A DNA stretch of 50,209 nucleotides from Actinomycetospora cinnamomea (lineage in GTDB: Bacteria > Actinomycetota > Actinomycetes > Mycobacteriales > Pseudonocardiaceae), in NCBI RefSeq assembly GCF_003096675.1, contig NZ_QEKW01000027.1, forward strand, positions 1 to 50,209, in the 5' to 3' direction. Each line of letters opens with the position of its first letter. Within the stretch, counting starts at the first letter, position 1. The position numbers and the translations under genes are program-made. The notes below the pieces were generated by a model. The model did not search any database and was not told where the DNA came from. It saw only the letters and a list, made by a program, of their open reading frames with translations. This document shows positions 1 through 12,109 of this stretch, one piece after another.

Positions 1-77
1 GAACCCGGAAGCTAAGCCCTCCAGCGCCGATGGTACTGCGACCGACAGGTCGTGGGAGAGTAGGACACCGCCGGAAC
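1..77 (+). rRNA. rrf: 5S rRNA, 3' portion
   Basis: The first 77 bases match the 3' two thirds of an actinobacterial 5S rRNA: the GAACCCGGAAGCTAAG block, the GGTACTGCGA helix segment and the GTGGGAGAGTAGG loop E/helix IV region. The 5' end lies outside the window, so an rRNA operon transcribed in the plus direction precedes base 1. The 3' end is placed after CCGCCGGAAC by analogy with other actinobacterial 5S genes and may be off by one or two bases. Confidence 0.93.
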
Positions 78-138
78 ACCCGACCACCCCCACACCACCC
101 GGGACCGGGGACACACCCACCACCAGCACGACCCCACA

Positions 139-172
139 ACGGGCAGGACTCCGGCGAGGAGCCCTGCCCGTT
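139..172 (+). terminator. rRNA operon terminator hairpin
   Basis: Arms AACGGGCAGG and CCTGCCCGTT are perfect complements, extended inward by two more pairs after one mismatch, with a short loop. The hairpin lies about 60 bases after the 5S gene, the expected place for the rRNA terminator. No clear U-tract follows, which is common in GC-rich actinobacteria. The 24 bases after it carry the ribosome binding site of the next gene. Confidence 0.7.
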
Positions 173-195
173 CGCATGTCCACAGGAGGCCCGCC

Positions 196-2127
196 ATGTC
201 GTCGGATCCGTCGGACGCCGCCGGCTCGCGCAGGGCCGGTGAGGGCTCGCGCGGCGGCTCGGCGCGCCCGGCCCGCGACGACCAGCAGGCGGGCACCCGC
301 CGGGGCTCGGCGTCTGGGGGGCGCGGTGGCCCACGCGCGGCCGGCGACGGTCGCGGTCGCGGCGGTGACCGGCCGTCCCGGGACGACCGGGGTGGTCGTG
401 GGCGACCCGACGGTCCGGGCGGGCGTGGTGACGGCGCCCGCGGGGGCGAGCGCTGGTCGGACGGCGGCGAGCGCGGCTCCCGCCGCGGCGACCAGGGTCG
501 GGGCCACGACGGTGGCTCCGGCGGACGGACTCCCCGGCGCGGTCCGGGCGGTCCTGGCGGGCGCCCCTCCGGGGGCCAGGACCGGGGGCGCGGTGGACCC
601 GGCGGGCGACCGGACGCGCGCGGTCGGGGTGACGAACGAGCCGGCGGGCCCCCGCGTCGCGGGCCACGCGACGACCGCGGAGACCGCCGGCCAGACGACC
701 GCGGTCCCGGCAACCGGCGCGACGAGGACCGGGGCCAGGGCAACCGTCGGTACGAGGGCCGCGGGTCCGGCGCGCCGTGGAGCGACCGCGGGTCCGGCAC
801 CCGGCGGTACGAGGACCGGGGGTCCGGACGGCCGCGGGACGACCGTGGACCCGGCGACCGGCGCGGCGACGACCGCGGGTCCGGCCCGCCGCGGGACGAC
901 CGTCGTGGTGGCGGTCGAGCGTTCGAGCGCCGCCCCGACGATCGGCCGCGTGGCGGTGGCCCCCGGGATGACCGGGAGCGTGACGACCGTGCGGGGGAGC
1001 GCCCGCGTGGTGGAGACCGGCCGCGCGGCGGCCGTCCCCCGCAGGAGCGACGCCGCGACGACCGGCCGCGTGACGACCGCGGGCGCCAGGACGGGCCGCG
1101 CGGCGGCCGGCCGACAGGATCGCGCGGGGACCGCAGGGACGACCGTCGCCCCACCGACCGCCGTCCCGCCGACGGCGAGCGCTCGCGGCCTGCCGAGGAA
1201 CGGCCGATCGAGCGCCACCAGGACGCCTCGCCCCGCCCGGCCGCGCCGCCGCTGCCCGACGACGTGACCCCGGAGCTGCTCGACCCGGAGGCCCGCCGCG
1301 ATCTGCGCGGACTGCCCAAGGACCTCGCCGACCTCGTGGCGCGGCACCTCGTCGCCGTGGGCGAGCTCGTGGACGACGAGCCCGAGGCCGCCCTGGCCCA
1401 CGCGCGGTACGCGCGCCACCGGGCCAGCCGGGTGGCCATCGTCCGCGAGGCCGCGGGGCTCGCCGCGTATCACGCCGGCGAGTGGGCCGAGGCGCTCTCC
1501 GAGCTGCGGGCCAGCCGCCGCATGGGCGGCGACGGGCACCTGCCGGTCATGGCCGACGCCGAGCGGGCGCTGGGTCGTCCGGAGCGGGCCCTGGAGCTAT
1601 CCCGCAGCCCTGAGGCCCGCGACCTGTCGGCCGAGGACGCCGTCGAGCTGCTCATCGTCGTCTCCGGAGCCCGTCGGGATCTCGGGGAGTTCGACGCGGC
1701 GGTCGTCGGCCTGCAGGTCCCCGAGCTCGACGCCTCCCGCGACGACCCGTGGCTGCCGCGCCTCTTCTACGCCTACGGCGAGGCCCTCCAGGCCGCCGGG
1801 CGCCCCGACGACGCGGTGCGGGCGTTCCTCGACGCCGCGCGCCTCGACGTCGAGGGCGAGACCGACGCCGAGGAGCGCGCGATCATGATCGGCGTCGGGG
1901 ACCCGGACGCGGTGGAGACGGACGACGAGACCGGTGCCGAGGACGCCGCCGCCGAGGACGACATCGCCGAGGACGACATCGCCGAGGACGACATCGCCGA
2001 GGACGAGGACGCCACCGAGGACGACCTCGACGACGAGGACGACGTCGACGAGGACGAGGACGCCACCGAGGACGACCTCGACGACGAGGTCACCGACGAG
2101 GACTCCCCGGCGGAGACGCGAGGGTGA
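196..2127 (+). CDS. TPR protein with Arg/Gly/Asp-rich disordered N-terminus and acidic tail
   Basis: 643 residues in three parts. Residues 1 to about 345 are low complexity, dominated by R, G, D and P with recurrent DDRG, RGG and GSG units, so strongly basic and disordered. Residues about 350-560 form a helical TPR-like domain (ARRDLRGLPKDLADLVARHL, then repeated Ala-rich helix pairs ending ALQAAGRPDDAVRAFLDAAR). The last 65 residues are almost all D and E, built from repeated EDDIA and EDEDATEDDLDDE units. The ATG is preceded by AGGAGG seven bases upstream. It stands where the mycobacterial Rv1691 TPR protein stands (recalled), upstream of the HAD phosphatase and overlapping it by GTGA. Function unknown. 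RG-rich tails often bind RNA, and the position just after the rRNA operon fits that, but this is inference. Confidence 0.85.
   Translation: MSSDPSDAAGSRRAGEGSRGGSARPARDDQQAGTRRGSASGGRGGPRAAGDGRGRGGDRPSRDDRGGRGRPDGPGGRGDGARGGERWSDGGERGSRRGDQGRGHDGGSGGRTPRRGPGGPGGRPSGGQDRGRGGPGGRPDARGRGDERAGGPPRRGPRDDRGDRRPDDRGPGNRRDEDRGQGNRRYEGRGSGAPWSDRGSGTRRYEDRGSGRPRDDRGPGDRRGDDRGSGPPRDDRRGGGRAFERRPDDRPRGGGPRDDRERDDRAGERPRGGDRPRGGRPPQERRRDDRPRDDRGRQDGPRGGRPTGSRGDRRDDRRPTDRRPADGERSRPAEERPIERHQDASPRPAAPPLPDDVTPELLDPEARRDLRGLPKDLADLVARHLVAVGELVDDEPEAALAHARYARHRASRVAIVREAAGLAAYHAGEWAEALSELRASRRMGGDGHLPVMADAERALGRPERALELSRSPEARDLSAEDAVELLIVVSGARRDLGEFDAAVVGLQVPELDASRDDPWLPRLFYAYGEALQAAGRPDDAVRAFLDAARLDVEGETDAEERAIMIGVGDPDAVETDDETGAEDAAAEDDIAEDDIAEDDIAEDEDATEDDLDDEDDVDEDEDATEDDLDDEVTDEDSPAETRG
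1954..2089 (+). repeat. tandem DNA repeats encoding the acidic tail
   Basis: Three exact 15-bp units GAGGACGACATCGCC run head to tail at 1954-1998. They are followed by two exact 39-bp copies starting GAGGACGAGGACGCC at 1999-2037 and 2050-2088, offset by 51 bp. All units keep the frame, so changes in copy number would lengthen or shorten the acidic C-terminus of the TPR protein without breaking it. Confidence 0.85.
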
Positions 2128-3131
2128 GCGGGTACGACGCGCTCCTGGTCGACCTCGACGGCACGGTCTACAAGGGTCCGTCGGCGATCGAGGGCGCGGT
2201 GGAGAGCCTGGAGGCCGCGCGGGAGAGCGCGACCGTCTCCTTCGTCACCAACAATGCCTCGCGGGGCCCGGACGAGGTCGCCGGCCACCTGCGGGAGCTC
2301 GGCCTGACCCTCGACACCGGGGACGTCGTCACCAGCGCGCAGGCGGGCGCGGCGGTGCTGGCGCAGCAGTGCGAGGCCGGCGCGCGGGTGCTGGTCGTGG
2401 GCACCGAGGCGCTGTGCGAGGAGATCCGGCTCGTCGGGCTGGAGCCGGTGCGTGCCGACGAGGACGGGCCGGTCGCGGTCGTCCAGGGCCACGACCCCGA
2501 GACCGGGTGGGCGATCCTCGCCGAGGCGACCCTGGCGCTGCACCGCGGCGCGGTGTGGGTGGCGTGCAACATCGACCCGACCCTGCCCCACGCGCGGGGT
2601 CTGCTGCCGGGCAACGGGTCCTTCGTCGCCGCGCTGCGCACGGCCACGGGCCGCGAGCCGCAGGTCGCCGGCAAGCCCGCGGCCCCGCTGCTGCAGCAGG
2701 CGATCGAGCGGGCCGGAGCCCGCCGGCCACTGATCGTCGGCGACCGGCTCGACACCGACATCGCCGGCGCCCACGCGGTCGAGGCCGACAGCCTGCTCGT
2801 GCTCACCGGGGTCTCGACCCCCGCGGACGTGCTCGTCGCCGTGCCCGAGCAGCGGCCCGTCTTCCTCGGGCACGACCTGAGCGTGCTCGGCGACGGGCTC
2901 GAGGCCACCCGGGTGTGGGACGGTGACGCCGCCGGGTGGCACGCGCGCCGTGACGGTCGCGTCCTGGTGCTCCGGGCCGGCGACGGTGCCGGCGACGCGG
3001 CGGCCGCGTTGCGGGCGCTGTGCCGGGTCGCCTGGGACGAGCCGGACGGCGCCGGCGGACGCGCCGAGGTGCGGGGCGCGGACGACCGCGCCCGGGAGAT
3101 GATCAGCACGCTCGGCCTCGACGCGGGCTGA
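2124..3131 (+). CDS. HAD-family sugar/glycerol-phosphate phosphatase
   Basis: 335 residues. GTG start overlaps the previous stop by four bases. HAD motif I is DLDGTVYKG near residue 9 (nucleophile and acid/base Asp). Motif II is the FVTNNASR segment near residue 40. The GKPAAPLLQQA lysine (motif III) and the GDRLDTDIAGAHA motif IV follow near residues 180-215. The C2-type cap lies between them. This architecture is that of the NagD/4-nitrophenylphosphatase group. In this neighbourhood the mycobacterial counterpart Rv1692 is described as a glycerol-3-phosphate phosphatase of lipid polar-head recycling. The C-terminal ~70 residues are an extension beyond the core fold. Substrate assignment is by synteny only. 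Confidence 0.88.
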   Translation: MSGYDALLVDLDGTVYKGPSAIEGAVESLEAARESATVSFVTNNASRGPDEVAGHLRELGLTLDTGDVVTSAQAGAAVLAQQCEAGARVLVVGTEALCEEIRLVGLEPVRADEDGPVAVVQGHDPETGWAILAEATLALHRGAVWVACNIDPTLPHARGLLPGNGSFVAALRTATGREPQVAGKPAAPLLQQAIERAGARRPLIVGDRLDTDIAGAHAVEADSLLVLTGVSTPADVLVAVPEQRPVFLGHDLSVLGDGLEATRVWDGDAAGWHARRDGRVLVLRAGDGAGDAAAALRALCRVAWDEPDGAGGRAEVRGADDRAREMISTLGLDAG

Positions 3132-3193
3132 CACGTTAGCGTGGGACCGGGCGGCCGACGGAGCCGGCCGTCGTCGACGTCGGGAGGGTGGCC

Positions 3194-3406
3194 ATGACCG
3201 TGCCCGCGCCCGGTCCGCCCCGGCCCGGGCCACCACGTCCCGCCGGGGACGGCGAGGCGCTGGCCGGCCTGCGGGCCGCCGTCGCCGCGCTGCCCGAGGC
3301 CGCGGCCGCGCCCGCCGAGGAGTTCGACGCGGCCGACCATGCCGCCCGGTTCGAGGCGGTGCACGACGCGCTGGTCGCGGTGCTGGCCGACGTGGACGGG
3401 ACCTGA
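3194..3406 (+). CDS. small conserved hypothetical protein
   Basis: 70 residues starting at ATG 3194 with GGGAGGG five bases upstream; a GTG at 3188 is in frame but lies on the ribosome binding site. A proline-rich head (about 20 residues) is followed by an amphipathic, Ala-rich helical stretch ending ALVAVLADVDGT. It sits between the HAD phosphatase and tlyA, where mycobacteria carry the small gene Rv1693 (recalled). No function is known; the position suggests only that it is expressed with tlyA. Confidence 0.7.
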   Translation: MTVPAPGPPRPGPPRPAGDGEALAGLRAAVAALPEAAAAPAEEFDAADHAARFEAVHDALVAVLADVDGT

Positions 3407-3411
3407 GCGCG

Positions 3412-4245
3412 ATGGCCCGGTCGACCGCGCGCCGGCTGCGCCTGGACGCCGAGCTGGTCCGACGCGGCCTCGCGCGCTCGCGCGAGCACGCCGCGGGGCT
3501 CATCGCCGACGGGCGGGTCACGGTCGGGGGCACGGTGGCCACGAAGCCCGCGACGGCCGTGGAGACCGCCGCCGCGCTGGTGGTCCGTGACGCCGTCGAC
3601 GACCCGGGCTGGGCGTCGCGCGGCGCGGGCAAGCTGCTGGGCGCGCTCGAGGCCTTCGGTCCGCAGGGCCTGGCCGTCGAGGGGCGACGCTGCCTCGACG
3701 CCGGCGCGTCGACCGGCGGGTTCACCGACGTGCTCCTGCGCCACGGCGCCCGCGAGGTCGTCGCCGTCGACGTCGGCTACGGGCAGCTCGTGTGGGCGCT
3801 GCGGACCGACCCGCGGGTGGCGGTGCACGACCGCGTCAACGTCCGGTCGCTGACGCCGGAGGACATCGGCGGCCCGGTGGACCTCGTCGTCGCCGACCTC
3901 TCCTTCATCTCCCTGGGCCTCGTCCTCGACGCGCTCGTGGCGTGCACGGTACCGGGCGGCGACCTGGTACCGATGGTCAAGCCGCAGTTCGAGGTCGGAC
4001 GCGAGCGGCTGGGCGGCGGCGGGGTGGTGCGCGACCCGGCGCTGCGCGCGTCGGCCGTGCTCGACGTGGTGGCGGCCGCCCGCGCCCGGGGTCTGGTGCT
4101 GCGCGACGTCGTCGCGAGCCCGTTGCCGGGGCCGTCGGGCAACGTGGAGTACTTCTGCTGGCTGCGCCGCGGCGACGGTGGCGCGGAGTCCGGCACCGAC
4201 GACGAGGTGCTCGTCCGGCGAGCCGTGGAACGGGGACCGGCGTGA
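3412..4245 (+). CDS. tlyA: TlyA-type rRNA 2'-O-methyltransferase
   Basis: 277 residues, the usual TlyA length. Residues 1-65 are an S4 RNA-binding domain (RLRLDAELVRRGLARSREHA, then IADGRVTVGG). Residues from about 85 are an FtsJ-like Rossmann methyltransferase with the SAM-binding CLDAGASTGGFTDVLL motif, the acidic AVDVGYGQL strand end, and the DLSFISLG and KPQFEVGR segments. In actinobacteria TlyA methylates 16S and 23S rRNA ribose positions, and its loss gives capreomycin resistance. The gene begins six bases after the small upstream gene and overlaps the NAD kinase start by GTGA. Confidence 0.95.
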   Translation: MARSTARRLRLDAELVRRGLARSREHAAGLIADGRVTVGGTVATKPATAVETAAALVVRDAVDDPGWASRGAGKLLGALEAFGPQGLAVEGRRCLDAGASTGGFTDVLLRHGAREVVAVDVGYGQLVWALRTDPRVAVHDRVNVRSLTPEDIGGPVDLVVADLSFISLGLVLDALVACTVPGGDLVPMVKPQFEVGRERLGGGGVVRDPALRASAVLDVVAAARARGLVLRDVVASPLPGPSGNVEYFCWLRRGDGGAESGTDDEVLVRRAVERGPA

Positions 4246-5294
4246 GCGACGGGGACGAGAGGCGGGCGCCGGTGGCCGGGGTCGGGTCCGAGAGGCGGGG
4301 CAACGGGGCCGTCGGGCCGTCGGGCGACCACTCCGGCGAGGCCGTGGAGGTACGCCCGGCCGGCCCGCGCTCCGGCGACGGCCGGTCGCGTGACGCGCTG
4401 ATCGTCGTGCACACCGGCCGCGAGGCGACCCGACGCGTGGCGTCGCAGGCGGCGCGACGGCTCGCCGAGGCGGGGTTCGCGCTGCGGGTGCTCCCCGACG
4501 AGTACTCCACCGACGAGGGCCTGTTCGACGACCTGCCCGAGCACCTCCGTCCGACCACCGTCGCCGCCGACTCGGACGCGGCGTCGGGCATGGAGCTCGT
4601 GATGGTGCTCGGCGGGGACGGCACGTTGCTGCGCGCGGCCGAGCTCGCCCGCCACGCGCGGGTGCCGATGCTCGGGGTGAACCTCGGGCGGGTCGGCTTC
4701 CTCGCCGAGGCCGACATCGACGACCTCGACGAGGTGCTCGACGCCGTGGTCAACAGGACCTACCGCGTCGAGGAGCGCATGACGGTCGACGTGGTCGCGC
4801 ACCAGAACGGCACCGAGCTGGGCCGGACCTGGGCGCTCAACGAGGCGATCGTCGAGAAGATGAACTGGGCGCGCCTGCTCGACGTGGTGCTCGAGGTCGA
4901 CGGGCGTCCGGTCTCGGAGTTCGCGTGCGACGGGGTGCTGTGTGCGACGCCGACCGGGTCGACGGCCTACGCGTTCTCCGCCGGCGGACCGGTGGTGTGG
5001 CCCGAGGTGCAGGCCATGCTGCTGGTGCCGAGCAACGCGCACGCGCTCTTCGCACGCCCGCTGGTGATCTCGCCGGAGTCGCGCGTGGCGCTCGAGGTCT
5101 CCAACCGCGGTGACGCCGGCGTGCTCGTGTGCGACGGCCGGCGCACGATCGAGCTGCCGCCCGGCTCGCGGGTGGAGGTCGTGCGCGGGAGCAACCCGGT
5201 GCTCCTGGCGCGCCTGCGCGTGCAGCCGTTCACCGATCGGCTGGTCCGCAAGTTCGGGCTGCCGGTGCAGGGCTGGCGGGGCCGGCGGCATTAG
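4242..5294 (+). CDS. nadK: NAD kinase
   Basis: 350 residues from a GTG overlapping the tlyA stop. The signature VLGGDGTLLRAAELA near residue 125 binds ATP and NAD. CATPTGSTAYAFSAGGP near residue 230 is the NE/D-T-x-S type substrate loop of the family. The enzyme makes NADP from NAD. The first ~45 residues (Gly/Pro/Arg-rich) have no counterpart in the family core of about 300 residues, so a later start is possible. Translational coupling to tlyA favours the one given. No gene other than the conserved recN follows within 100 bases. Confidence 0.93.
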   Translation: MSDGDERRAPVAGVGSERRGNGAVGPSGDHSGEAVEVRPAGPRSGDGRSRDALIVVHTGREATRRVASQAARRLAEAGFALRVLPDEYSTDEGLFDDLPEHLRPTTVAADSDAASGMELVMVLGGDGTLLRAAELARHARVPMLGVNLGRVGFLAEADIDDLDEVLDAVVNRTYRVEERMTVDVVAHQNGTELGRTWALNEAIVEKMNWARLLDVVLEVDGRPVSEFACDGVLCATPTGSTAYAFSAGGPVVWPEVQAMLLVPSNAHALFARPLVISPESRVALEVSNRGDAGVLVCDGRRTIELPPGSRVEVVRGSNPVLLARLRVQPFTDRLVRKFGLPVQGWRGRRH

Positions 5295-5380
5295 CCCCGC
5301 CCACCGCGGACCACCGACCGTTCGACCACGTGTTCGAACCGGGTCGGCGTGTTCGGCCCCGGGGTGTCGGGGGCCGTGGT

Positions 5381-5386
5381 TATCGT
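5381..5386 (+). promoter_or_regulatory. -10 box of recN (leaderless)
   Basis: TATCGT lies exactly 7 bases before GTG 5394. With a transcription start 6-7 bases after the -10 box, the mRNA would begin at or next to the start codon, and no ribosome binding site is visible. No convincing -35 element is seen. Confidence 0.5.
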
Positions 5387-5393
5387 GAGGCCC

Positions 5394-7310
5394 GTGCTCA
5401 GCGAGCTGAGGATCCAGGGCCTCGGGGTCATCGAGGACGCGACCCTCGACCTGCACCCGGGACTCACGGTGGTCACCGGGGAGACCGGTGCGGGCAAGAC
5501 GATGGTGGTCACGGGGCTGCACCTGCTGGGTGGGGGCCGGGCCGACTCGTCGCGCGTGCGTCGCGGGGCCTCGCGCGCGACGGTCGAGGGCCGGTTCCTG
5601 CTGCCGCCCGCGTCCGAGGTGGACGACGAGCCGGAGGACGACGCCGGCGAGGACGACGCCGGCGAGGACGCTCCGCCCCGCTCGGCGTTGCGCCTCGCGG
5701 CCGACGCCGGGGCCGCCCTCGACGACGACGGCAGCCTCATCGCCGCGCGCACCGTCTCCGCCGACGGCCGCTCGCGCGCCCACCTCGGCGGGCGCTCGGT
5801 GCCCATGGCGGTGCTGGGCGACGTCACCGACGCCGCGCTCGCGGTCCACGGCCAGCACGAGGCTCTGCGGCTGTTGCGGGCCGCCGAGCAGCGCGCGGTG
5901 CTCGACCGGTTCGCCGGCGCCGCCGTCGCCGAGCCGCTCGCGGCCTACCGGCGCACCCGCACGGCCTGGCGCCGCGCGACCGCCGAGCTGGCCCGGCGCC
6001 GTGAGCAGGCGCGCGAGCTCACCCGCGAGGCCGACATGCTGCGCCACGGGCTGGGCGAGATCGAGGGCGTCGCGCCGCAGCCCGGCGAGGACGCCGAGCT
6101 CGTCGCCGAGGCGCGCCGCCTCGCCGACGCCGACGACCTGCGGGCCGCCGCCACGGGCGCGCTGGCCGCGCTCGCCGGCCCGCCCGAGGGCACCGGCGAC
6201 GAGCCCGACACCATCGGCCTGCTGGGCGAGGCGCGGCGCCGGCTGCAGGGCAGTGACGACCCCGCGCTCGCCGGGCTCGATCCGCGGCTGGCCGAGGCCG
6301 CGGCGCTGGTGGGCGACGCCGCCGCCGAGCTCACCGACTACCTCGAGCGCCTCGAGGCCGATCCCCAGCGCCTGGAGCACGTCCTCGCGCGCCAGGCCGA
6401 GCTCAAGAGCCTCACCCGCAAGTACGCCGCGGACGTCGACGGGGTGCTGGCCTGGGCCGACACGGCACGCGAGCGCCTGGCCGGGCTCGACACCTCCGAC
6501 GAGGCCCTCGCCGCGCTCGCCGCGGAGGCCGAGCAGCACGCCGGGGAGCTCGCCGGGCACGCCGCGGCGGTCTCGGCGGCGCGGCGCGAGGCCGCCGAGC
6601 GCTTCGGCGCCGCGGTGTCCGCCGAGCTCGACGGCCTCGCGATGGGCGCGGCGTCGGTGCAGCTCGCGGTGGGCGTCAAGGAGGCCGCGTCCGGGGCGAC
6701 GGACGCGCTGCCCGTCGAGGGTCGGCACGTCGTCGCCGGGCCCGACGGCGTCGACGAGGTCGAGCTGCTCCTCACCGCCCACGCGGGCGCGCCCGCGCTG
6801 CCGGTGCACAAGGGCGCCTCGGGGGGCGAGCTCTCGCGGGTGATGCTGGCCGTAGAGGTCGTCCTCGCCGGCGCCGACACCACGCCGACGCTGGTGTTCG
6901 ACGAGGTCGACGCCGGGGTCGGCGGGCGCGCCGCGGTCGAGGTGGGGCGCCGGCTGGCGCGCCTGGCCGCCACCCACCAGGTCGTGGTGGTCACCCACCT
7001 CGCCCAGGTCGCGGCGTACGCCGACCGTCACCTGGTGGTCGACAAGGGCGGCCTCGCCGCGGTCGACGGCACCGACGGGGTCACCCGGAGCGCGGTGCGC
7101 GCGCTCGACGACGGCGAGCGGGTGGTGGAGCTGGCGCGGATGCTCGCGGGCACCGAGGAGACCGAGACCGGCCGCGCCCACGCCGAGGAGCTGCTCGCCG
7201 CCGCGGCGGCGGACCGCGCCTCGAGCGGCGCCGGAGACGCACCCACCCCGATCAGTCGTGGCGCCGCCACGCGGCGTAGCGGATCCCGCCGGGGTCGCCG
7301 GGCCGGGTGA
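5394..7310 (+). CDS. recN: DNA repair ATPase RecN
   Basis: 638 residues. SMC-like ATPase of double-strand break repair. Walker A GETGAGKTMVVTGLHLLGG is near residue 25. A long Ala/Arg/Glu-rich helical region (about 180-430) would form the coiled-coil hairpin. The ABC signature KGASGGELSRVMLA and Walker B TLVFDEVDAGVGG are near residues 475-510. GTG 5394 gives the N-terminus MLSELRIQGLGVI, which aligns with the usual RecN start; an in-frame GTG at 5385 is less likely. Residues about 75-90 hold an acidic insertion encoded by two copies of a 15-bp repeat (GACGACGCCGGCGAG) between Walker A and the next conserved strand. Confidence 0.95.
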   Translation: MLSELRIQGLGVIEDATLDLHPGLTVVTGETGAGKTMVVTGLHLLGGGRADSSRVRRGASRATVEGRFLLPPASEVDDEPEDDAGEDDAGEDAPPRSALRLAADAGAALDDDGSLIAARTVSADGRSRAHLGGRSVPMAVLGDVTDAALAVHGQHEALRLLRAAEQRAVLDRFAGAAVAEPLAAYRRTRTAWRRATAELARRREQARELTREADMLRHGLGEIEGVAPQPGEDAELVAEARRLADADDLRAAATGALAALAGPPEGTGDEPDTIGLLGEARRRLQGSDDPALAGLDPRLAEAAALVGDAAAELTDYLERLEADPQRLEHVLARQAELKSLTRKYAADVDGVLAWADTARERLAGLDTSDEALAALAAEAEQHAGELAGHAAAVSAARREAAERFGAAVSAELDGLAMGAASVQLAVGVKEAASGATDALPVEGRHVVAGPDGVDEVELLLTAHAGAPALPVHKGASGGELSRVMLAVEVVLAGADTTPTLVFDEVDAGVGGRAAVEVGRRLARLAATHQVVVVTHLAQVAAYADRHLVVDKGGLAAVDGTDGVTRSAVRALDDGERVVELARMLAGTEETETGRAHAEELLAAAAADRASSGAGDAPTPISRGAATRRSGSRRGRRAG

Positions 7311-7405
7311 CCGGAGCGTCCCGGCCCGGCGCGTCGGCGCCGCCTCGCCCGTCCGATTGACGACGATCGGGGCATGGGTCGCGGCGCGGGTGCGGGGTGG
7401 CGGGC

Positions 7406-8598
7406 ATGAGGTGGCCACGGGGACGCACGAAGGAGGCACCCGTCGGTGTCGTCGGCACCGCCCGGCTCGGTGGACGCTCGGGCGGCGCGGTCTCCCCGGA
7501 GCTGCTGCGCCGCGTCGGCCGCGGGGACGTCGCGGTGATCGACCAGGTCGACCTCGACCGGACCACCGCCCACGCCCTCGTCGACGCCGGCGTCGCCGGG
7601 GTCGTCAACGTCTCGCCCTCGATCTCGGGGCGCTACCCGAACCTCGGCCCGGAGGTCCTCACCGACGCCGGGGTCGCGCTGCTCGACGACGTGGGCGAGG
7701 GCGTCCTGCGCCGTGTCCGCGACGGCGCTGCGGTGCGGCTGCACGACGGTGGTCTCTTCCTCGGCGACGAGGAGGTGGCCCGCGGCTTCTCGCAGACCGC
7801 CGAGACGGTCGCCGACCAGCTCGCCGAGGCCCGCTCGGGGCTCGCCGCGCAGCTCGAGGCGTTCTCGGCGAACACCACCGAGTTCATGCACCGCGAGCGC
7901 GCGATGCTGCTCGACGGCGTCGGTGTGCCCGGGCTGGAGACCGCGGTGCACGGCCGGACGGTGCTCGTCGTCGCCCCGGGCCCGGACCGTGCGGCGGAGC
8001 TGCGCCGCCTGCGGCACTTCGTCCGCGAGGAGCGGCCGGTGCTGGTCGGGGTGGGCAGCGGCGCCGACGCGCTGCGCGCGGCCGGGCACACGCCGGCGGT
8101 GGTCGTCGGGACGGCCCTGGAGATCGACCCGGAGCTCGCCCGCAAGGCCGTCGACGTGGTGATCCCCGCCGACCTCGACGGGCACATCGCCGGCCTCGCC
8201 CGCCTGCAGGACGCGGGTGTCGACCCGCTCGGCTTCCCCTCGTCGGCGAACCCCGAGGACATGGCGCTGCTGCTGGCCCATCGGCACGGCGCGTCGCTGG
8301 TGGTGGCCTGCGGCTTCGACGCCACGCTCACCGGCTTCCTCGACCGCGGCCGGTCGGGCAGCAACCCGTCCACCGTCCTCACGCGGCTGCGCCTGGGCCC
8401 GGCACTCGTCGACGCCTCGGCCGTGGCCGCCCTGTACCGCCAGCGGGTCACCACCGGCGCGGTGCTGCTCCTGCTGCTGGCCGTGGCCGCGGTCGGCGCG
8501 TCGGCGATGCTGGCCAGCGGGACCGCCGAGGCGATCGTGCTGCTCGTGCGCGAGGGATGGGAGGCCGCCGTGGCCGCCATCCGGGGGGTCGGGACGTG

Positions 8599-8599
<1 letters not shown>
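7406..8599 (+). CDS. steA: SteA-like cytokinetic ring/envelope protein
   Basis: 397 residues. It begins with a short charged tail, followed by a cytoplasmic domain with the GDVAVIDQVDLDRTTAHALV segment, a central domain resembling the thiamine pyrophosphokinase fold (NPEDMALLLA and GFDATLTGFLDRGRSGSN), and one C-terminal membrane helix (about 350-380, VLLLLLAVAAVGAS). This is the architecture of actinobacterial SteA, which with SteB affects cell separation in corynebacteria. ATG 7406 is chosen over GTG 7397 because the latter lies on the purine-rich stretch. It overlaps steB at TGATG. Confidence 0.85.
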
Positions 8600-12063
<3,464 letters not shown>

Positions 12064-12097
12064 GGCGCGGCACACCCCCGTGCGACCCGGGCCCCGC

Positions 12098-12103
12098 TAC
12101 TCT
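12098..12103 (+). promoter_or_regulatory. -10 box of ald (leaderless)
   Basis: TACTCT ends six bases before ATG 12110 in the 46-base gap after the Nudix gene. No ribosome binding site lies in between, so the ald mRNA probably starts at its start codon. This gives ald its own promoter inside an otherwise overlapping gene chain. Confidence 0.55.
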
Positions 12104-12109
12104 CCCGCC

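Noticed and set aside
300..1200. CRISPR-like repetition
   Set aside because: The repeats are irregular, in frame and encode Arg/Gly/Asp units. There are no constant repeats with unique spacers.
1773..3725. Minus-strand open frame of 650 codons
   Set aside because: Antisense to the HAD phosphatase and the acidic tail region; low-complexity Arg/Ser/Pro product with no fold.
3777..7439. Minus-strand open frame of 1220 codons
   Set aside because: It is antisense to tlyA, nadK and recN, which have clear family motifs. Its translation is Arg/Gly/His-rich without domains. In very GC-rich DNA such antisense frames stay open by codon bias.
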